Shown here: piece after piece, positions 39,601 to 52,674 of the stretch
How positions within the stretch are numbered: position 1 is the first letter of the stretch
Layout: each line of letters begins with the position of its first letter
From: Istiophorus platypterus
Lineage: Eukaryota; Chordata; Actinopteri; Istiophoriformes; Istiophoridae
Direction: 5' to 3'
NCBI GenBank assembly: GCA_016859345.1
Contig: CM029118.1
Location: 27,710,001 to 27,774,000 of the forward strand
Length of the DNA stretch: 64,000 nt
Notes under the pieces: generated by a model
What the model was told of the DNA's origin: nothing
Database searches by the model: none
The model's input: the letters and a program-made list of their open reading frames with translations, nothing else
Translations under genes and position numbers: made by a program

Positions 39601-42600
39601 GGCAATCTACAACATCTGCCACCACTGGACCTTGAGCACAGGTCCCGTTAATGCAAAGTGAGAATTATTCATTTTAACAGCAAAACACTGAATCAGAAAG
39701 AAAGTCTCTTGGATATCTGGATTCAGAATTACTTTCTGTTAGAGACATTATTGTTTCTGACACCAATTGTATGTAGCAGTGCATTCTGAAAGTAATCAGA
39801 CCCCTTTATTTTTTTAACATTGTGTTATGATGCAGCTTTATGCTGAAATTCACATAGTTGTCCCTAAACCCTTCCTGTGTTGTCTTGGCTGTGGGCTTAG
39901 GGTTATTGTCCTGTTCTAAGGTGAACCTACTGTCCTGATGATCAAGAGAAATGGGAGGCACATTAATTTACATTCAAGTTCCATACCAAAGGGTCTAAAT
40001 ACTTATGTCAATGTGATATTTTAGTTTTCATTTTTAAAAAAAATTTGCAAAATTTTATATAAATCTGGTTTGCTTTGTCATTATGGGGTATTGAGTGTAG
40101 ATTGATGAGGGAAAAAATAATTTAAATGATTTTAGCACAAGGCTGCAACATAACAAAATGTGAAAAAATAAGGGGTCTGAATACTTTCTGAATGTGCTGT
40201 ATGCAAGGGAAAAAAAATAAGGCACTTTGGACAAGAGCATCTGCTCCAATTAAAGATGTGATCATGTTGCATTTTAGTAAATGTAGGATCCAGCTTTTTT
40301 GAAACTGGTCAATACTTGGAACAAAAAGTCAGGATTCTCCTGGTGTCTGCTGCTTTTTCTTTTGATGTATCTCTTGTAGAACCCAAACTTTAGGAACGTG
40401 CAGTGCTCACTGGACTAAACATCAATGAATGAAACAAAACATCTAATTTGTAATAAAATATTCAATGTCCTACATTAGCACCAGAGCCATTTTTGGGGTC
40501 AGTATTGACATACTGTACTAAAGTTTTTAAATTTCAGTCAATGATGTATACACAAATATTTTTTTAAACAAATTTCCTTCAAATCTCTTAAAGTGAGCCT
40601 ATTTAATTGTGATTAACATCAACCACTGTGGCTATAAATGATATTGATAAATGCTAGTAGAATACTGTTATAGAGGAGTTATTAACACAGGAAACTGATT
40701 CAGTAATGTAAGTTACAGAGCAATACATATCTAAACAAGGTCTAAAGGTTAAGCTGCCTTAGAAAAGGTTCTTTTTACATATACATTCATGCTTTTTTGC
40801 ATCTGTGTATGTGTAACAGTAAGTGCTGTTTTTTTTTTCTCTGTTAGAGTGTAAATGTGTGTGAATTTGTGCATCTGAATGACTAAATGCCCGAGTTTTA
40901 GAAAGAAGAGGTGGAAAGTTCAAGAGAATAAACATAACGTCTCTGCTTGTTACTAGGTCAGTAATTCCACTGAGAGAATGAAAGATGTAAAACTAATTTT
41001 AGTTGTCCTGTGAAGCTGACCAGTTAAGTTTTAACACTACATTTTTTCAGGTTGGATCCCAGATCATTTTACTAGGAGGGTGATATTCCCTTAGAGTCCA
41101 AAGTAAAATATAAATAACATATCAGAAACAAAAAACCAGCACTACAGATTAGAGGGCCTTTGCCCTCCTGACATTAATCTTTCATTCATTTCAAAGCCAT
41201 CTCCTTTACATGACTGCTTCTTTTACCATATGCAGCATGTCAGCTGTCAGCTATGCTGCCTGCAGAAAGAAACAAGCTTTCCAGAATTCCGTTGCATTCC
41301 TGCAATCCCAATCAACAATAAAAAAAAAGAAAATAAGAAAAAGAGAGTTAAGACAAAGATGTAAACCAAATATGTTTAAAACCCAAAGTAGATACTGCCA
41401 AGCTTGTCACAGTATCAATATTTTGGAATAAAATACCATCACAGCTATTCCAAGAAATTCAGCAGTTAGTGTCAGTCAGCTATAGTGACTGCCAGATGTC
41501 ACATTGCTTTTATTTGTGATCAGTCAGGTAGAAAACGACAGCACAGGCTCCAGAGAGAAGCAATACTGAGGGAGTATTTCATGGAGTGTACCTGAAATGC
41601 TGTTGGTTGGATGCATTAAGTATAGCTAAGGGGTTGTTTGTCTCCTGAGTGTAGAGAACATGGCAGCACACCAGAGCACTTGCCCCAAGTCTTTTAGACT
41701 CAGGCTGATTTGGTCTGGTGCGGCTGGAGGGGGGACTGAGAAAGAGAGCGATTCTAATCAGAGCAGTTGATTTGAGAGCTCATTCAGATGGTGATCAGAA
41801 AGTAAAGTGATGCTGCTATTATTACTTCCACTCCTCCACTATAAATGTACCTTCACTAACCATAGCTTTCTTTTTGGGAGTTCCTTCTCTTTCAGTTATT
41901 TAAAATGGCAAGTTAGAGAATAAGAGACTCCAAGGGAGAGAAATAATGACAGAAGGTAAGGAGGAAAATCATGGGCTGACCAGTATAATTTACAGCTATT
42001 CCGAGTTTAAAGACCAACATACATGTGTTGCAACTGATACGCTCACTATTTTTTTTACATTGACATTTAATTTTCACCTTTTTTCAGTTTTCCTGTATAT
42101 AAAGGGCTATGGTTAATAATGTAACTCCTTATATCTTTTATGTATTTTCATAGCCGAAAATTAAAGTCTTTAAACAGTGATAGCCATTGTCAGTCTGTCT
42201 TTTTCTTTCTGTGTGTCACCTGAATAAAGACTAAATAACTTTTTATGCATTTATAGCTTCAAAATTAAAATTAAATAAAAAAAAAATATGCATTTGCAAA
42301 TGATTGATCAAATCATTCATTTTTGATTTAGAAAAAAAATATATATACATATATAAATATATAACTAGAGATTTTTTTGTCATTACTTATACCCTGTATG
42401 CACTGCAAACAGAGTTTGTAAAGTAGAAATGTTTGGCTTTATTGACTGGTGAAACTTTTGTCCAAATTCTCCATCATTTTCAAACAATTCTGATCTCTTA
42501 AGAGGCATTATTGAGGATACAGCCTGTCAGCCAGCATATATGGATGATTAAAATCTTCCAGACTGTGATCGTTTTATCAGCCGAAAGCTCAGAGTTACAG

Positions 42601-44389
42601 ACTAATACAAACCGTGGCTAGGAGTAAAATCAAATGGTCTTTGGAGAGGGTGATGCATTAAGACCTCCATGACAATAGTTTGTTTCATCTCATCCCCCCA
42701 CAAAGAATACACTTGACATCTGTGATAGATCATATTGAAGAATTGCGGGGGGGGGGGTAAAAATGTACATGTTGACTTCAAAGAAAATCACAGAGATAAA
42801 ACAATTTGTTGTGACAAAATGCAAACTGGCAAGTAAATGTCTGGTTGCGTGTGTAATTGTTGAGCAGTTATTTTCCCTGATGATCATTGGTTTTATAGGA
42901 GTTGGCAGATGATTAATGCAGCATTCCATTAGCCAATTACTTCCTCTTCTCCTTTCTCCTTTCTCTTGGAGAATAAAATTGAAAGTTTGAGAATGAGCTT
43001 AGTCAAAAAAATAAATAAAATAAAGGGTTCTATTCTATTTCTCTGACTGGAGTTGATTTTTTTGGCCTGACAGTCACACATAGCCCTTGAGCAGCACTCC
43101 ATTCTGAAAATAACAACTTCTCCACAAAATTACAATATTGGTGATTAAATGCATAATGAACAGAGTGAGTGCAAGTGATTGACTCAGGATTTTTTTTTAA
43201 CGAAACAGAGAGAGAAATAAAGTGCAAAAATGTAAATAGCCAAGTACAGTGAGATGGAAGCCTAGGACCTAGTTTGCGCTGTATCATGCTCAAAATATTT
43301 AAGAAGTACCAAGACAGGATAGTGTTATCTGGACAGTTTCATAGCAGCAAATGCAGGAAGAGATCATGTCAGCAGGTGCTAACATCTGCATGCACACTCA
43401 TTCATTATTCAGTCATTTTTCTTTCAATAATGATGCAATGATGGAGGTGAAACAACTACATATACAGCATATATTTCAGAAGAAAATGTTATTTTGAGAT
43501 TTTTAATGATACACTGAGCTTTTATACACTTAATTTCTCAAACAGGTTTCTGTCTGTCTCTCTTTAAAATGCAGACTTCCATCAACACACATAGGAGCAA
43601 TATGACATGAAATAAGGACAGAGAGAGACAAAAGATGTTATTATACATGAAATACACTTCTCCCTTTACCCGGGGGGGGGGCATCCTGCAACCTCAGGGC
43701 TCAATTCCTTCTGGCAATCTCATCACTAAACATGAGGATGCCACCAGAAAAGGATAAAAAAAAGAAAATGCAGAATGAACCGACCCTGCTCTATAGCCTC
43801 AGCCAATCTAAGAAACCCAGCCTGCTCTCTGCTCGCCATGCAATTACACACAACCTGTTGAGTGTTGTCCCAGGAATGCGGTCAGCAAGTCACAGGAGAA
43901 TTAATGAAATGCCAACATGGAGGGAAAGAAATTGCCTGTATAACCTATCCTCAAGGTGCCCTTGTGGTATTTCCAAGAATAAGTCACACAAGAGGGGAAA
44001 ATAGCAGGGCTGGTAACACAGTGGAAGAGAAAGTTGTGCTGCCTTCAACTCATAATCTACTTTTTTTTGTACATCTGTAAAAATGAGAGCAATCACTGAG
44101 TCACTTCCTCACTGCCAGAGACACCACACTCTCTCCAAAGGTCACAGGCAGGCAAGAAGAGATTTAATTGCATGCCTCGGTGTCAATGCTTTTATTAAAA
44201 CAACTCATTATAGCCTGAAAAGACTCATTTGTTAACCTATTCTCTCCATAACATCTTGAAGTTACACTAAAGAGCCTTTTCTTTTTCAAGATTGGTATTG
44301 CTCTGGTCAGTCAATAGCAAAAGAATAAGTAATAGAGTTATTATTTCTTTTTTTCAGTGGCTCATTGTGAACTGCATTTATTCTAATAC
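36698..44389 (-). other. cdh8 intron 7
   Basis: At about 7.7 kb this is the longest complete intron in the window. It contains a Tc1-like MITE (39777-40199), a T15 run followed by cag at 38073-38090, G-runs at 42747-42757 and 43672-43681, and pyrimidine-rich sequence around 37935-38100. Open frames around 38384-38719 and 43732-44004 show no recognisable domain. Confidence 0.75.
39777..40199. mobile_element. Tc1-like MITE with near-intact terminal inverted repeats
   Basis: The ends are inverted repeats of roughly 65 bp. The left end begins CAGTGCATTCTGAAAGTAAT and the right end, reverse-complemented, begins CAGCACATTCAGAAAGTATT. Both continue with CAGACCCCTT, a T-run and TTATGWTGCAGC. TA dinucleotides sit at 39774-39775 and 40200-40201, as expected for Tc1/mariner target duplication, with one extra G at the left. 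The interior keeps a fragment (ggcttagggttattgtcctg) that I recognise from fish Tc1 transposase genes read in reverse. The element is thus an internally deleted, non-autonomous copy with no open reading frame, inserted in cdh8 intron 7. Confidence 0.8.
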
Positions 44390-44637
44390 CTGACAAGGCT
44401 CCCAGTAGCGTCCGGATCCCTGGCGGTAACCGTCCCTATGACCGTGTTGATGGGAGCATTCTCATTCACTTCCAGTAAATACACGGGTTTGGAGAAAACA
44501 GGCGGTTCATCAGAGTCTTCAACCACAATCTTCACTGTGGCTGTATCTTTGAAGGGTCCCCCACTGCTTGGCTCAGAGCGGATGTTGGTGGCCTCGACTT
44601 TTAGTGTGTAGGCTCTGTTGCTCTCGTAGTCTAAAGG
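44390..44637 (-). CDS. cdh8: cdh8 exon 7 (end of EC3, start of EC4)
   Basis: This 248-nt exon starts in phase 0 after a gcctgtacag acceptor with PLDYESNRAYTLKVEATN. It continues through GPFKDTATVKIVVEDSDEPP, the EC3/EC4 linker, and then VYLLEVNENAPINTVIG and TARDPDATGS. The donor is GTCAG|gtatta, a weaker than average site, and reading through it would terminate within two codons. The family's usual length for this exon is, as I recall, 254 nt. The missing 6 nt fall in the variable loop just before GPFKD, which is two residues shorter here. The two terminal bases AG join A from exon 8 to make Arg. Confidence 0.92.
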
Positions 44638-47600
44638 CTGTACAGGCACAAAGAAAGAATTGATCAAAAACTGCTCCATTGTCCAGCTTTTCAATCCAAA
44701 TCTCACATGTAAAATTCACTGATGGAAAGTAGGCTAAATTACATGCACAAAAAATGTCATCAAATACAATTTTGAGATGCTTTATATTTATAGTACCACA
44801 TAGTGTGCTTAAACGCCACAGCATTTATCTGATGATCCTTTTGAATTTGAAATCAAAACTTTATAGACAAAACACAACATATGATTCATTGTTTTAGATT
44901 AAAGGGCCATTCCAAGAATTATTTCATTGAGTAGACCCGCCGTGAGGTTGTTACTCATCCTGTCACCAAGGTTATCTAGACTTGGCTTAGAGAGTAAAAA
45001 GTCAGAAATTTTGTGAGATTGCAGCATTCACTAGGCAGGAAGGATGTAATGAAAGATACAATAAAGTTTCATTACACGGAACGTAAAATCCAGTGAGTTT
45101 CAAGCTGGACTCACATTAGGGGGACCAAAAGTAGTACTTGGTTTCTGCTGCTCAGATTGTTGATTGAAATTATTCTTTATTTTTAAAAATCTGCCTATTT
45201 GAAAATGCAGTTCTAAGTCAATGGTAACCCTTTTGATGACCCAGGATAAAGCAGTTAAAGTTACTTCCATCTTGACCATCTATAAGATGACAGATGACAA
45301 AACAATTTAAAAGGGGCCAATCTGCATGAATACTTTTACACTTATTTAATAAAACTTGGAAGGGAGTAATTTTACATGTTAAATAATAATTTTTGCGTCA
45401 CCCAGCTTCTTTCCAAATTTCTCTACTAAAATGATTTAAGTAACAATTGATTTAAAAAGCTATAATAACCAATAAACACATAAATAAATAAATAAAAAAA
45501 ATATGCACACAGGCGGCTTTAATCTGAGGAGTATGTGAAGTACTGTTATTATGTCTATGGTATCTGTCTGTTGCAGCAAAAGGAACAGACAGAATTTCAT
45601 CAACATTTTGATTGAAATCAATCAGTCACAACAGTTGTAATTTTCAGAATTGCACAATCTGATAATTTTTTTCAGCCTTTATCGACATGAAAGAAAAAAA
45701 AATCTCCTTGCTAATGCTCTCTATGACAGAAGATTATTAGAACTTTCAAACTGCTATCACAACCAGCTCACATAAAATAAATGAGAACAGGTACTTATTC
45801 AAGACCATCAAAAAAGCTTTAATTTTCCAAAGGGAAATGAAAACATTTCGTAGAAGACATGTTGTTGTGTGAGTGACATATCCTTTAATTCCTGTTTTCA
45901 ATTGCAATACATTATTTCCTTCAATGATGGCTCTTCATTAGTATTTAAGAGAAAGAGGAGGGTCACAATTTTACTCTCTTGGCATCTCTGAGGACACCCC
46001 AGACTGTCACAATTTCATTTTGAATCACCTCTGGTTGCTCTCATACTACTAGAATAATGGGATCAAGTCACTTCCACGCTCCATAACCAGGATTTATAGG
46101 GAAATCAAAACTGGGCCTTGCCGCTTGAGGGGATAGGAGCTGGCTTGGGGATAGAGGAGGACTACGAGGAGGGAAATGAACAAAACGAGCGATGTATTAA
46201 GTTAGAGAGAGAAGGAGAAAGCAAGAGGAATTGTCCCAGAAGTCAAACAGAGCCATTGCTGAGAGGGCAGAGGGGGAGATTGGTGAAGGGGTGTCTGGGG
46301 GTACAGCTGGGATGCAGTAGCAGCAACCGGAGCGACAGGAGAGGCGACCCAGCGCTTTGATTTCCACACTCCTACAGTTCTGGCATCAGGACACTAGTAG
46401 ACAGACCTAAGCCCCTGAAGCCTCTCCAAAACCTACTCCTCCACGGTCGGAGAAGCTATTTGGAACAGTTTCATTATTAACCTCCACTTCCTCTCCTCCT
46501 CCCCTCCTCCTCACTCCTGACACCCAACCCACCCTCTATTCCTTCCATTTCTCTCTTTCTGATCCTGCCGTCTGTGCTGAGAAAGTATAGAGTGGGGCTC
46601 TACCTCAAGACAATGGATTACACTTTATTTCAGAGGGTAGTGGAGATGAATAGCCTATATAAGGTTTCGGCTGGACAGTCAAAATTGTTATATTGAAATG
46701 GAAAGATGGGGAAAGGCCTAGGATTTGATATGAAATATTATTAAAGTCATTTAGGGGTACAAACATTCATTTAACTGGTTGATATCCAGCAGAGGTGATG
46801 CAATCTGGCACTTTACTGTTATGTCATTTTCTTTCTTTTTATCATTCTTTCTTTCTTTTTTCTGAATACTGTATTTTTTGCATTTCTATTGGCCTGTTGG
46901 ATGTGAACCATCCAAACTGGAAATTGTGCAAAATTTTACACAAGTCATTACTAAAATTAAAGCTGCATCATGCAGGAAAACCTAAACTGCACTGGAATAT
47001 TAAAGCTACATTTTTTGTTTGTTTATTTGTTTGTTGTATAGGAGCAGGAGAACAAGCTTTAAGCACAACACTTAAATAAAACACACATCTCACATTAATC
47101 ATAAAGTTGTTAGCAAACAGTTGCTTACAAATCCAGCAGGCGTTCATCTGGAGCTCTGCTTAGTTGTCCACTTAGAGTGTATTGTTCCATTTAGCTGCTA
47201 AATGAACGGTTGTGGGCTGTAAAACCAAAACAATGAGCTAGATGATGCTGCAACAATCCATAATTGAGTCAGATGATAAATCCCTGTGGGTTGATCCCTT
47301 TATACTGGCCAATTTCACATTGCACATAATAATTTGATTTATTGTTGATATAAAAATATTGATTAGCACAGCTTGAAGACTACTAGATTACTTTTTGTCT
47401 GATTTCCAATTTGACATAAATAATTATATGTTTTTCCCACTTAACAGCATGTAGAAACAACTCATAATGTTTGTTTCCGGTATCCTTAAAAAGAGCTGAA
47501 AGGGGAGAGAGGGGCTCTCAGGGTTGCTTGCATATTCAATTACACAAAATTCACTTAAACAAATTAGGGACACATGGTGGTAAGCACCTTCTTTGATTAG

Positions 47601-49571
47601 CCTAGTAAAGTTTGTTTAAAATTATTTTCAATATCAATTAGAAAATCAAATAAATCATCTATGCAAGCCTCTCTTTTGAATACTGTATATTATCCTAGCA
47701 AAGGAATCAGAATGCAAGTCATATTTTGACTCCTTCAAATTATTAATTCAATAAACGCACACAGTACTTTGAATGAGTAATCCGGAGAGAGGGTCCACAT
47801 TGATTTTTATTAGTATGCATAGTGCTACTGTTGTACAGCTACTGTTGATTATTAAGAAATTCATTAGTGTAAAAAGAAAATGGTCGAATTATGTACCAGA
47901 CATTGTGGGGTCAAGGTTGCATAGACAGTTTACATTATTGTCTTTTCCTGGTGAACAACAGGGCTTAACTGACGGAGGCACACATTTTAAACAGAGACAG
48001 CATACTTACACTCAACGACAGAGAGACATTCTTGATTCTCCTGTGTTAACACCCCCTTGCTGTCGTGTCCCACACCACAACCCCGCTGTGTCATTCTTCG
48101 GTGTCTCTCAAGCGTTAGCATCAAATCAGTATGTACATGGGCCATTTAGAGACTTCAAAGTTCAGCGCTGGCTGCAGGGGTGAAAGCTCAGCATCCCACT
48201 AACATCCCTCGACAGGCCTGGGGGCTGGCAGATAAAAGCTTAAAACCCAAACAGCAAAGGATCTCTGCCCTGGTTTGTGCCTCTCCAGCCTCAGTTAGAT
48301 CAATATGTTTTAACCTTGCCGCAAAGGATCTGTAATAATTTGAATTCCACGTTAGACGGCAGTTCATAGAACTGTACAGCTGCTGACAGGGACAGGGTGC
48401 ATTGGAGAAAGAGTTACACATAATCTTTTCTTCTGTCACCCTGGTTGGAGGATAATACTGGTAAGGATATAGAACAAAGGAGCAAAAGCATAAAAACTGC
48501 ATCTTTTAACTCCTCTAACCTTAGGACGCCACTGTCTGGAGGGATGCAAAAACACTAAGAGTGCAAATGCCTTGCTAATTTTCTAACGTATTATCATCTA
48601 TCTTGTGTTATGATGTAGGCGACCAACTCAGGGCCACAGAGAGAAAGCTGAGCAGAGATGGGAAGAGCCGAGGCTCTCTATGGGACATAGAAGTGGAGGT
48701 TGCCTAAAAGACTAACAGATTTGACATTTGCTTTGTCAACAGTTAGAGATTTTATGACTTTGTGTCGAGTTTGTTCTCCAGCACTGATGTTTTCTTTAGT
48801 GGCAGTGAATTGTAGTCCCAGCAGATTGCCTTAGCTCTTTATACATTCTACCTCCCACTCAGTTCATTGTTCACACTTTGACAAAGTCACACCACATGTC
48901 CTTGGGGTAATGTCATTTTACATCACAACACAATGGCATTCTGTATTTGAGTGATGTATAGCTGTTCTCTCCAGACACTGAACCAACCATGACTCAAGAC
49001 TTGAGAACGCCCATCCATCAATCGTGTATGATTCAATATATGCAAACATCCTCTATCAAGAGGAGCTTGTGGAGACTTTGAATATATAGACACACACATA
49101 CATATATATATAGCATGTGCTCTGGTATCTTGAAACCCTGTATTTAAATCTCAGTTTGATTTCCACAGTTATCCTTCAGATGCAGCTTTGTCTAAACTTG
49201 TAGGTTGAAGGTCACAGTGTCATTAAAATTCAATGTGTTTTTTTTCAAATGTAAATTTCACATGCTTCAGTTTTGAGCAAAATATAGGATTGCATGCTTT
49301 AAATGTCTTCAGGCAAGCAATAATATCAACTCAAACTTCTATGGCTTTTATCCTGGAGGAAATATTCATACTGAATTTTTACTGCATATCTAGAAGGTTA
49401 ATACATTGTGTGAAATTCTATGAAAATGACTGAGAGCCTGACATACTTATTCTATCAGCAGCAGAGCATCTGTCTTAGCCTCTGCCATACTTTATCTGAT
49501 GAGTACAATGCTGCTAATTCCAGCATGTGCTTCACCAACATCACGTCATTATGTGCTAATTTGTCTGCCTC

Positions 49572-49662
49572 AAGGTAAAACAAAATTCGGTAGAAGGTAA
49601 AACAAAATCAGGTTAATGACACTGTGACCTAATTTTGTTTGAGTAAAACAAAATCAGGTTTT
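49572..49662. repeat. cluster of short direct and inverted repeats
   Basis: The motif gtaaaacaaaatcaggtt or a close variant occurs three times directly (about 49575, 49597 and 49643). Once it occurs inverted, as acctaattttgttt at about 49627. The direct and inverted copies could pair across a loop of about 12 bases. It lies in cdh8 intron 6. Confidence 0.75.
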
Positions 49663-50271
49663 GTGAAAGGACTGTTGCTTGTTTGCTTCAGGACCATACA
49701 CCTGGGAATACCTTGATACATAAATCTAACTTGTATGTTCTCTACTTCTTGGAACAGCTACTGCCACTGTACCCTTGGGCAAGGCAATTACCCAGCAACT
49801 GCTCTGATGGAGTTGCATTCTGGACAACAATAAAAAAAAACAAAAAAAAAACAAAACTGCACCTATCACATGAGCTGTGTTACCATTGCACAGAACAGGA
49901 AGCTTTAGATCCAGTCCATCTGCTCTTATGATGGTAATGGTAAAGTGGATGTCAGCAAAACAGAATTTAACCAAACTTAGAATGAGGGAATGCATTTGCA
50001 ATATGCAGCAATTTGCCTTAAGCTAAGACAGCTAAAGCTAAACAGGCTAGACTGTAATGTGAAAATAAAAGTATACTGTAAGAAAAAGAGCAATTCAGAC
50101 CTCTTGTTTTTCATATATTTGCCATATTTGCTTGAAAGGCCAGACAGAGCAAACACCGATAGAAAAGCTATCCTTTAACCAAAAAAATGTGAAAGTTTTG
50201 TTTGAATTTGTTGTAACTATTTTGTTATTGGATTTCTTGACTGGACAAATACTAAGTTTTAGTGATACAGA

Positions 50272-50322
50272 GAAGAAGAAGAAGAAGAAGAAGAAGAAGA
50301 AGAAGAAGAAGAAGAAGAAGAA
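50272..50322. repeat. (GAA)n trinucleotide repeat
   Basis: A pure run of about 17 GAA units on the plus strand, that is TTC on the cdh8 sense strand. It lies in intron 6, about 410 bp from the exon 6 donor. Confidence 0.95.
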
Positions 50323-50729
50323 AATGCTCCTTTAGCCTCCAAGCTACTCCAATGGGCAGGCCCTAGTGTTTAAAATTTAATGCTATGCTTTTGAGTAAAG
50401 CCTTCTCTCAAAAACAAAGGCAAAGAATTTCACGAGAGGGGTTACAGAGGAGGCAGAGCATTGTGGTCTTAGCATGCTGTTTGGCATTAAAACATTACTC
50501 TATATACAGTAACTGCTTATATCTTTAAGTCTTTAGCTGGGAAAGCTTGATGTAGTTGTTGTGGCTATCTACCTACCATTCTAACTAACATTAGTGAATG
50601 CACCTTGCAGCTCCTTGCAGCACTATGCAACCCGTGGCCTGGTGTGTTTGAAGGTCAGTCAGTGACTTACAAAGACAGTAAGCATGAAGGGGTGACTTTA
50701 GCCATTTCCACCAAGTTTCTAGGTCCTAC

Positions 50730-50917
50730 CTTTTTCAGTTGGAGAATTCCCTCTTGTGTCTGCGTGTCCGTAATAATCTCAAACATGCCTTGATCGTCTC
50801 CCTCGATGATGCTGTATGTTGACTTCGCATTCTCGCCGATGTCTCTATCATTAGCCTTCACCTTGCCGCCCATTTTCCCCATCGGTAGGTCTTCAGGGAT
50901 TATAAATTCATACAAAC
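50730..50917 (-). CDS. cdh8: cdh8 exon 6 (EC3, first part)
   Basis: This 188-nt exon starts after a tcctccccag acceptor and ends at AAAAAG|gtagga in phase 0. It encodes LYEFIIPEDLPMGKMGGKV, then KANDRDIGENAKSTYSI and EITTD-like strands, ending in GILQLKK. The DRDIGENA loop supplies calcium ligands for the EC2/EC3 junction. In other type II cadherins the equivalent PEDLP-like strand is quite variable, and here it differs from the mammalian cadherin-8 sequence as I remember it. The donor gtagga is a little weak, and a (GAA)n tract lies about 410 bp downstream in intron 6. Confidence 0.92.
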
Positions 50918-51180
50918 CTGGGGAGGAAAACACATAGTTCTTTGGTTTCTAGAAATGTTGATTGAATTAAACAAAACTATGGAAGCATATTACAGTACTG
51001 CGTCATCATTCGACATTATAGGAAATAGTTTCTGAGGAGCTTGTTTGATGAAATTCACATAACATTTATTTTTCTGAATAACAACCAATCAGAGGTGCAC
51101 TTATTTAGTATTTAGAGGAGCAGTCATTTGTTTCTCTTCGTGATTTGATTTGGGACATTTAAGGTCATAAAGTAACTTAC

Positions 51181-51348
51181 TTTTAGAGAACTTTGGTGGA
51201 TTGTCATTGATGTCTGTCAGTGTGACAGTGACTGTTGTAGTTCCAGACAAGCCCCCCATGTGACCTCCCATGTCTTTAGCTTGAATGACCACCAGGTACT
51301 CTTCTCTCATCTCCCGATCCATCCCATGGAGAGCTATTTTGATGGTTG
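51181..51348 (-). CDS. cdh8: cdh8 exon 5 (end of EC2, EC2/EC3 linker)
   Basis: This 168-nt exon has a cacctccag acceptor and a AAAA|gtaagt donor, phase 1 in and phase 1 out. It encodes the second half of EC2. The central segment EEYLVVIQAKDMGGHMGG is almost invariant in type II cadherins, and TLTDINDNPPKF is the calcium-binding linker into EC3. A MDRE motif replaces the more common LDRE. Intron 5, separating it from exon 6, is only 263 bp. Identity as a cadherin exon is certain; the paralog is set by the rest of the gene. Confidence 0.93.
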
Positions 51349-52243
51349 CTGGAGGTGGAAACAGTTCATAACACATTAATGCAATTATAAACATGACTCA
51401 TATACTCTGCACATCATTTTAATGATGTGTATGCAAGTATGAACAATAAAAATACAGTAACCTTCATGCCCACCTTACTTTCTAGGTTATATCATGCATT
51501 ATTTTGGAGCATGACTTTACAAAACACGGAAGCCATACCAAGGAGAGGTAAAAAATTCCCTGCAGGTTGATTCTCAGCACAGTCTGCATGAGCATAGCAA
51601 GGTGCTCATGACTAAGCCATTTCCAGCGCTGAGAATCAGCTGTGTTTGTTTTCAAATGTGTTGTTTCGCTGTCTGCAGTCATTTGTATTTTGATTGAGTG
51701 TGAATTATGCTGTCTGTCTTGTATAATCTTGAATATTGTATGCAGAATGGACCTTATTGACTCTGCCACAGCGCTGAATATAAAAAGGGCTCAGCACCGG
51801 CATATACGGATAATCCACTCAGGAAACAGAGGCCCGCAGGATCATCAAATGAATATAAAACCCCTCATAAAAGCCAGGCTTTGGCATGACACCCTGCCTT
51901 GGTCCTGAGCTGCCTCAGACGATGAGAATATGTTTGGCTGCGATGAAAAACATGGGAGGGGTTAGAATATTTTCCATGCCTCCATTGTCTATTCTTGAGA
52001 TAGACTTTCCTTGGAGATGTAGCACAATTTTAGGGTCAGTTTTGTTCTTGGAGGTCACATGCAACACTGATGCTCTAACAGCAACAGAATGTTAAGGAGA
52101 AGAGTTGATATCTTAAATAAAATAACTAGCTATCCTCACCAGTAAGACAGCATTGGAGGGAGGAACAATAACCCTGTGATTCATAAATAATGTTGTTGAT
52201 ATTCATACCAATATTAATACTACTATTACAATAACAACAACAA

Positions 52244-52304
52244 CCATCCTCATCCTCATCATCCTCATCATCATCATCATTATTATTATTATTATTATTA
52301 TTAA

Positions 52305-52337
<33 letters not shown>

Positions 52338-52354
52338 AAGTAGTAGTAGTAGTA
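52244..52354. repeat. compound trinucleotide microsatellite
   Basis: The block passes from a CAT/CCT-type tract through a TCA run and an ATT run to a TAG/AGT run with one GAA interruption. It lies in cdh8 intron 4. The open frames across it (runs of Leu, Ile, Thr or Asn) are artefacts of the repeat. Confidence 0.9.
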
Positions 52355-52674
52355 TTGGTATTAGTAATAGTGTAATTAGCATTATTGCAAAATTCACTTG
52401 TGCCTCTTAAAGTACTTTTTTTGCTGAATATGTCACAAGATTTGCATATAGATGAATAGAAAAACATTGGCATTCGAAAAAATAAGTGATTTTTTCATGT
52501 TTTATATGTTATATTGGCTATGCATGAACAACTACATATCATTTCGTTTTGCCAAAAAGCTATTCATCAACATGTGTTTTTTAAAATATGTTATACATAG
52601 ACTTTTCTGATGTTTGTAATCTGTTAGAATCCAGAGAGATCTAACTCCCTATTTTCAAAACAGCCTCAGTTCTT

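Larger units (their letters stand above)
44638..50729 (-). other. cdh8 intron 6
   Basis: This intron of about 6.1 kb holds a (GAA)n tract at 50272-50322, an A-rich interrupted run at about 49828-49856, and a cluster of short direct and inverted repeats at 49572-49662. A higher-complexity block at about 48180-48440 could be a conserved element. No coding sequence is evident apart from chance open frames. Confidence 0.75.

Noticed and set aside
46118..46360. Charged open frame in intron 6 on the plus strand
   Set aside because: It is purine-rich low-complexity sequence, antisense to the gene, with no recognisable family.
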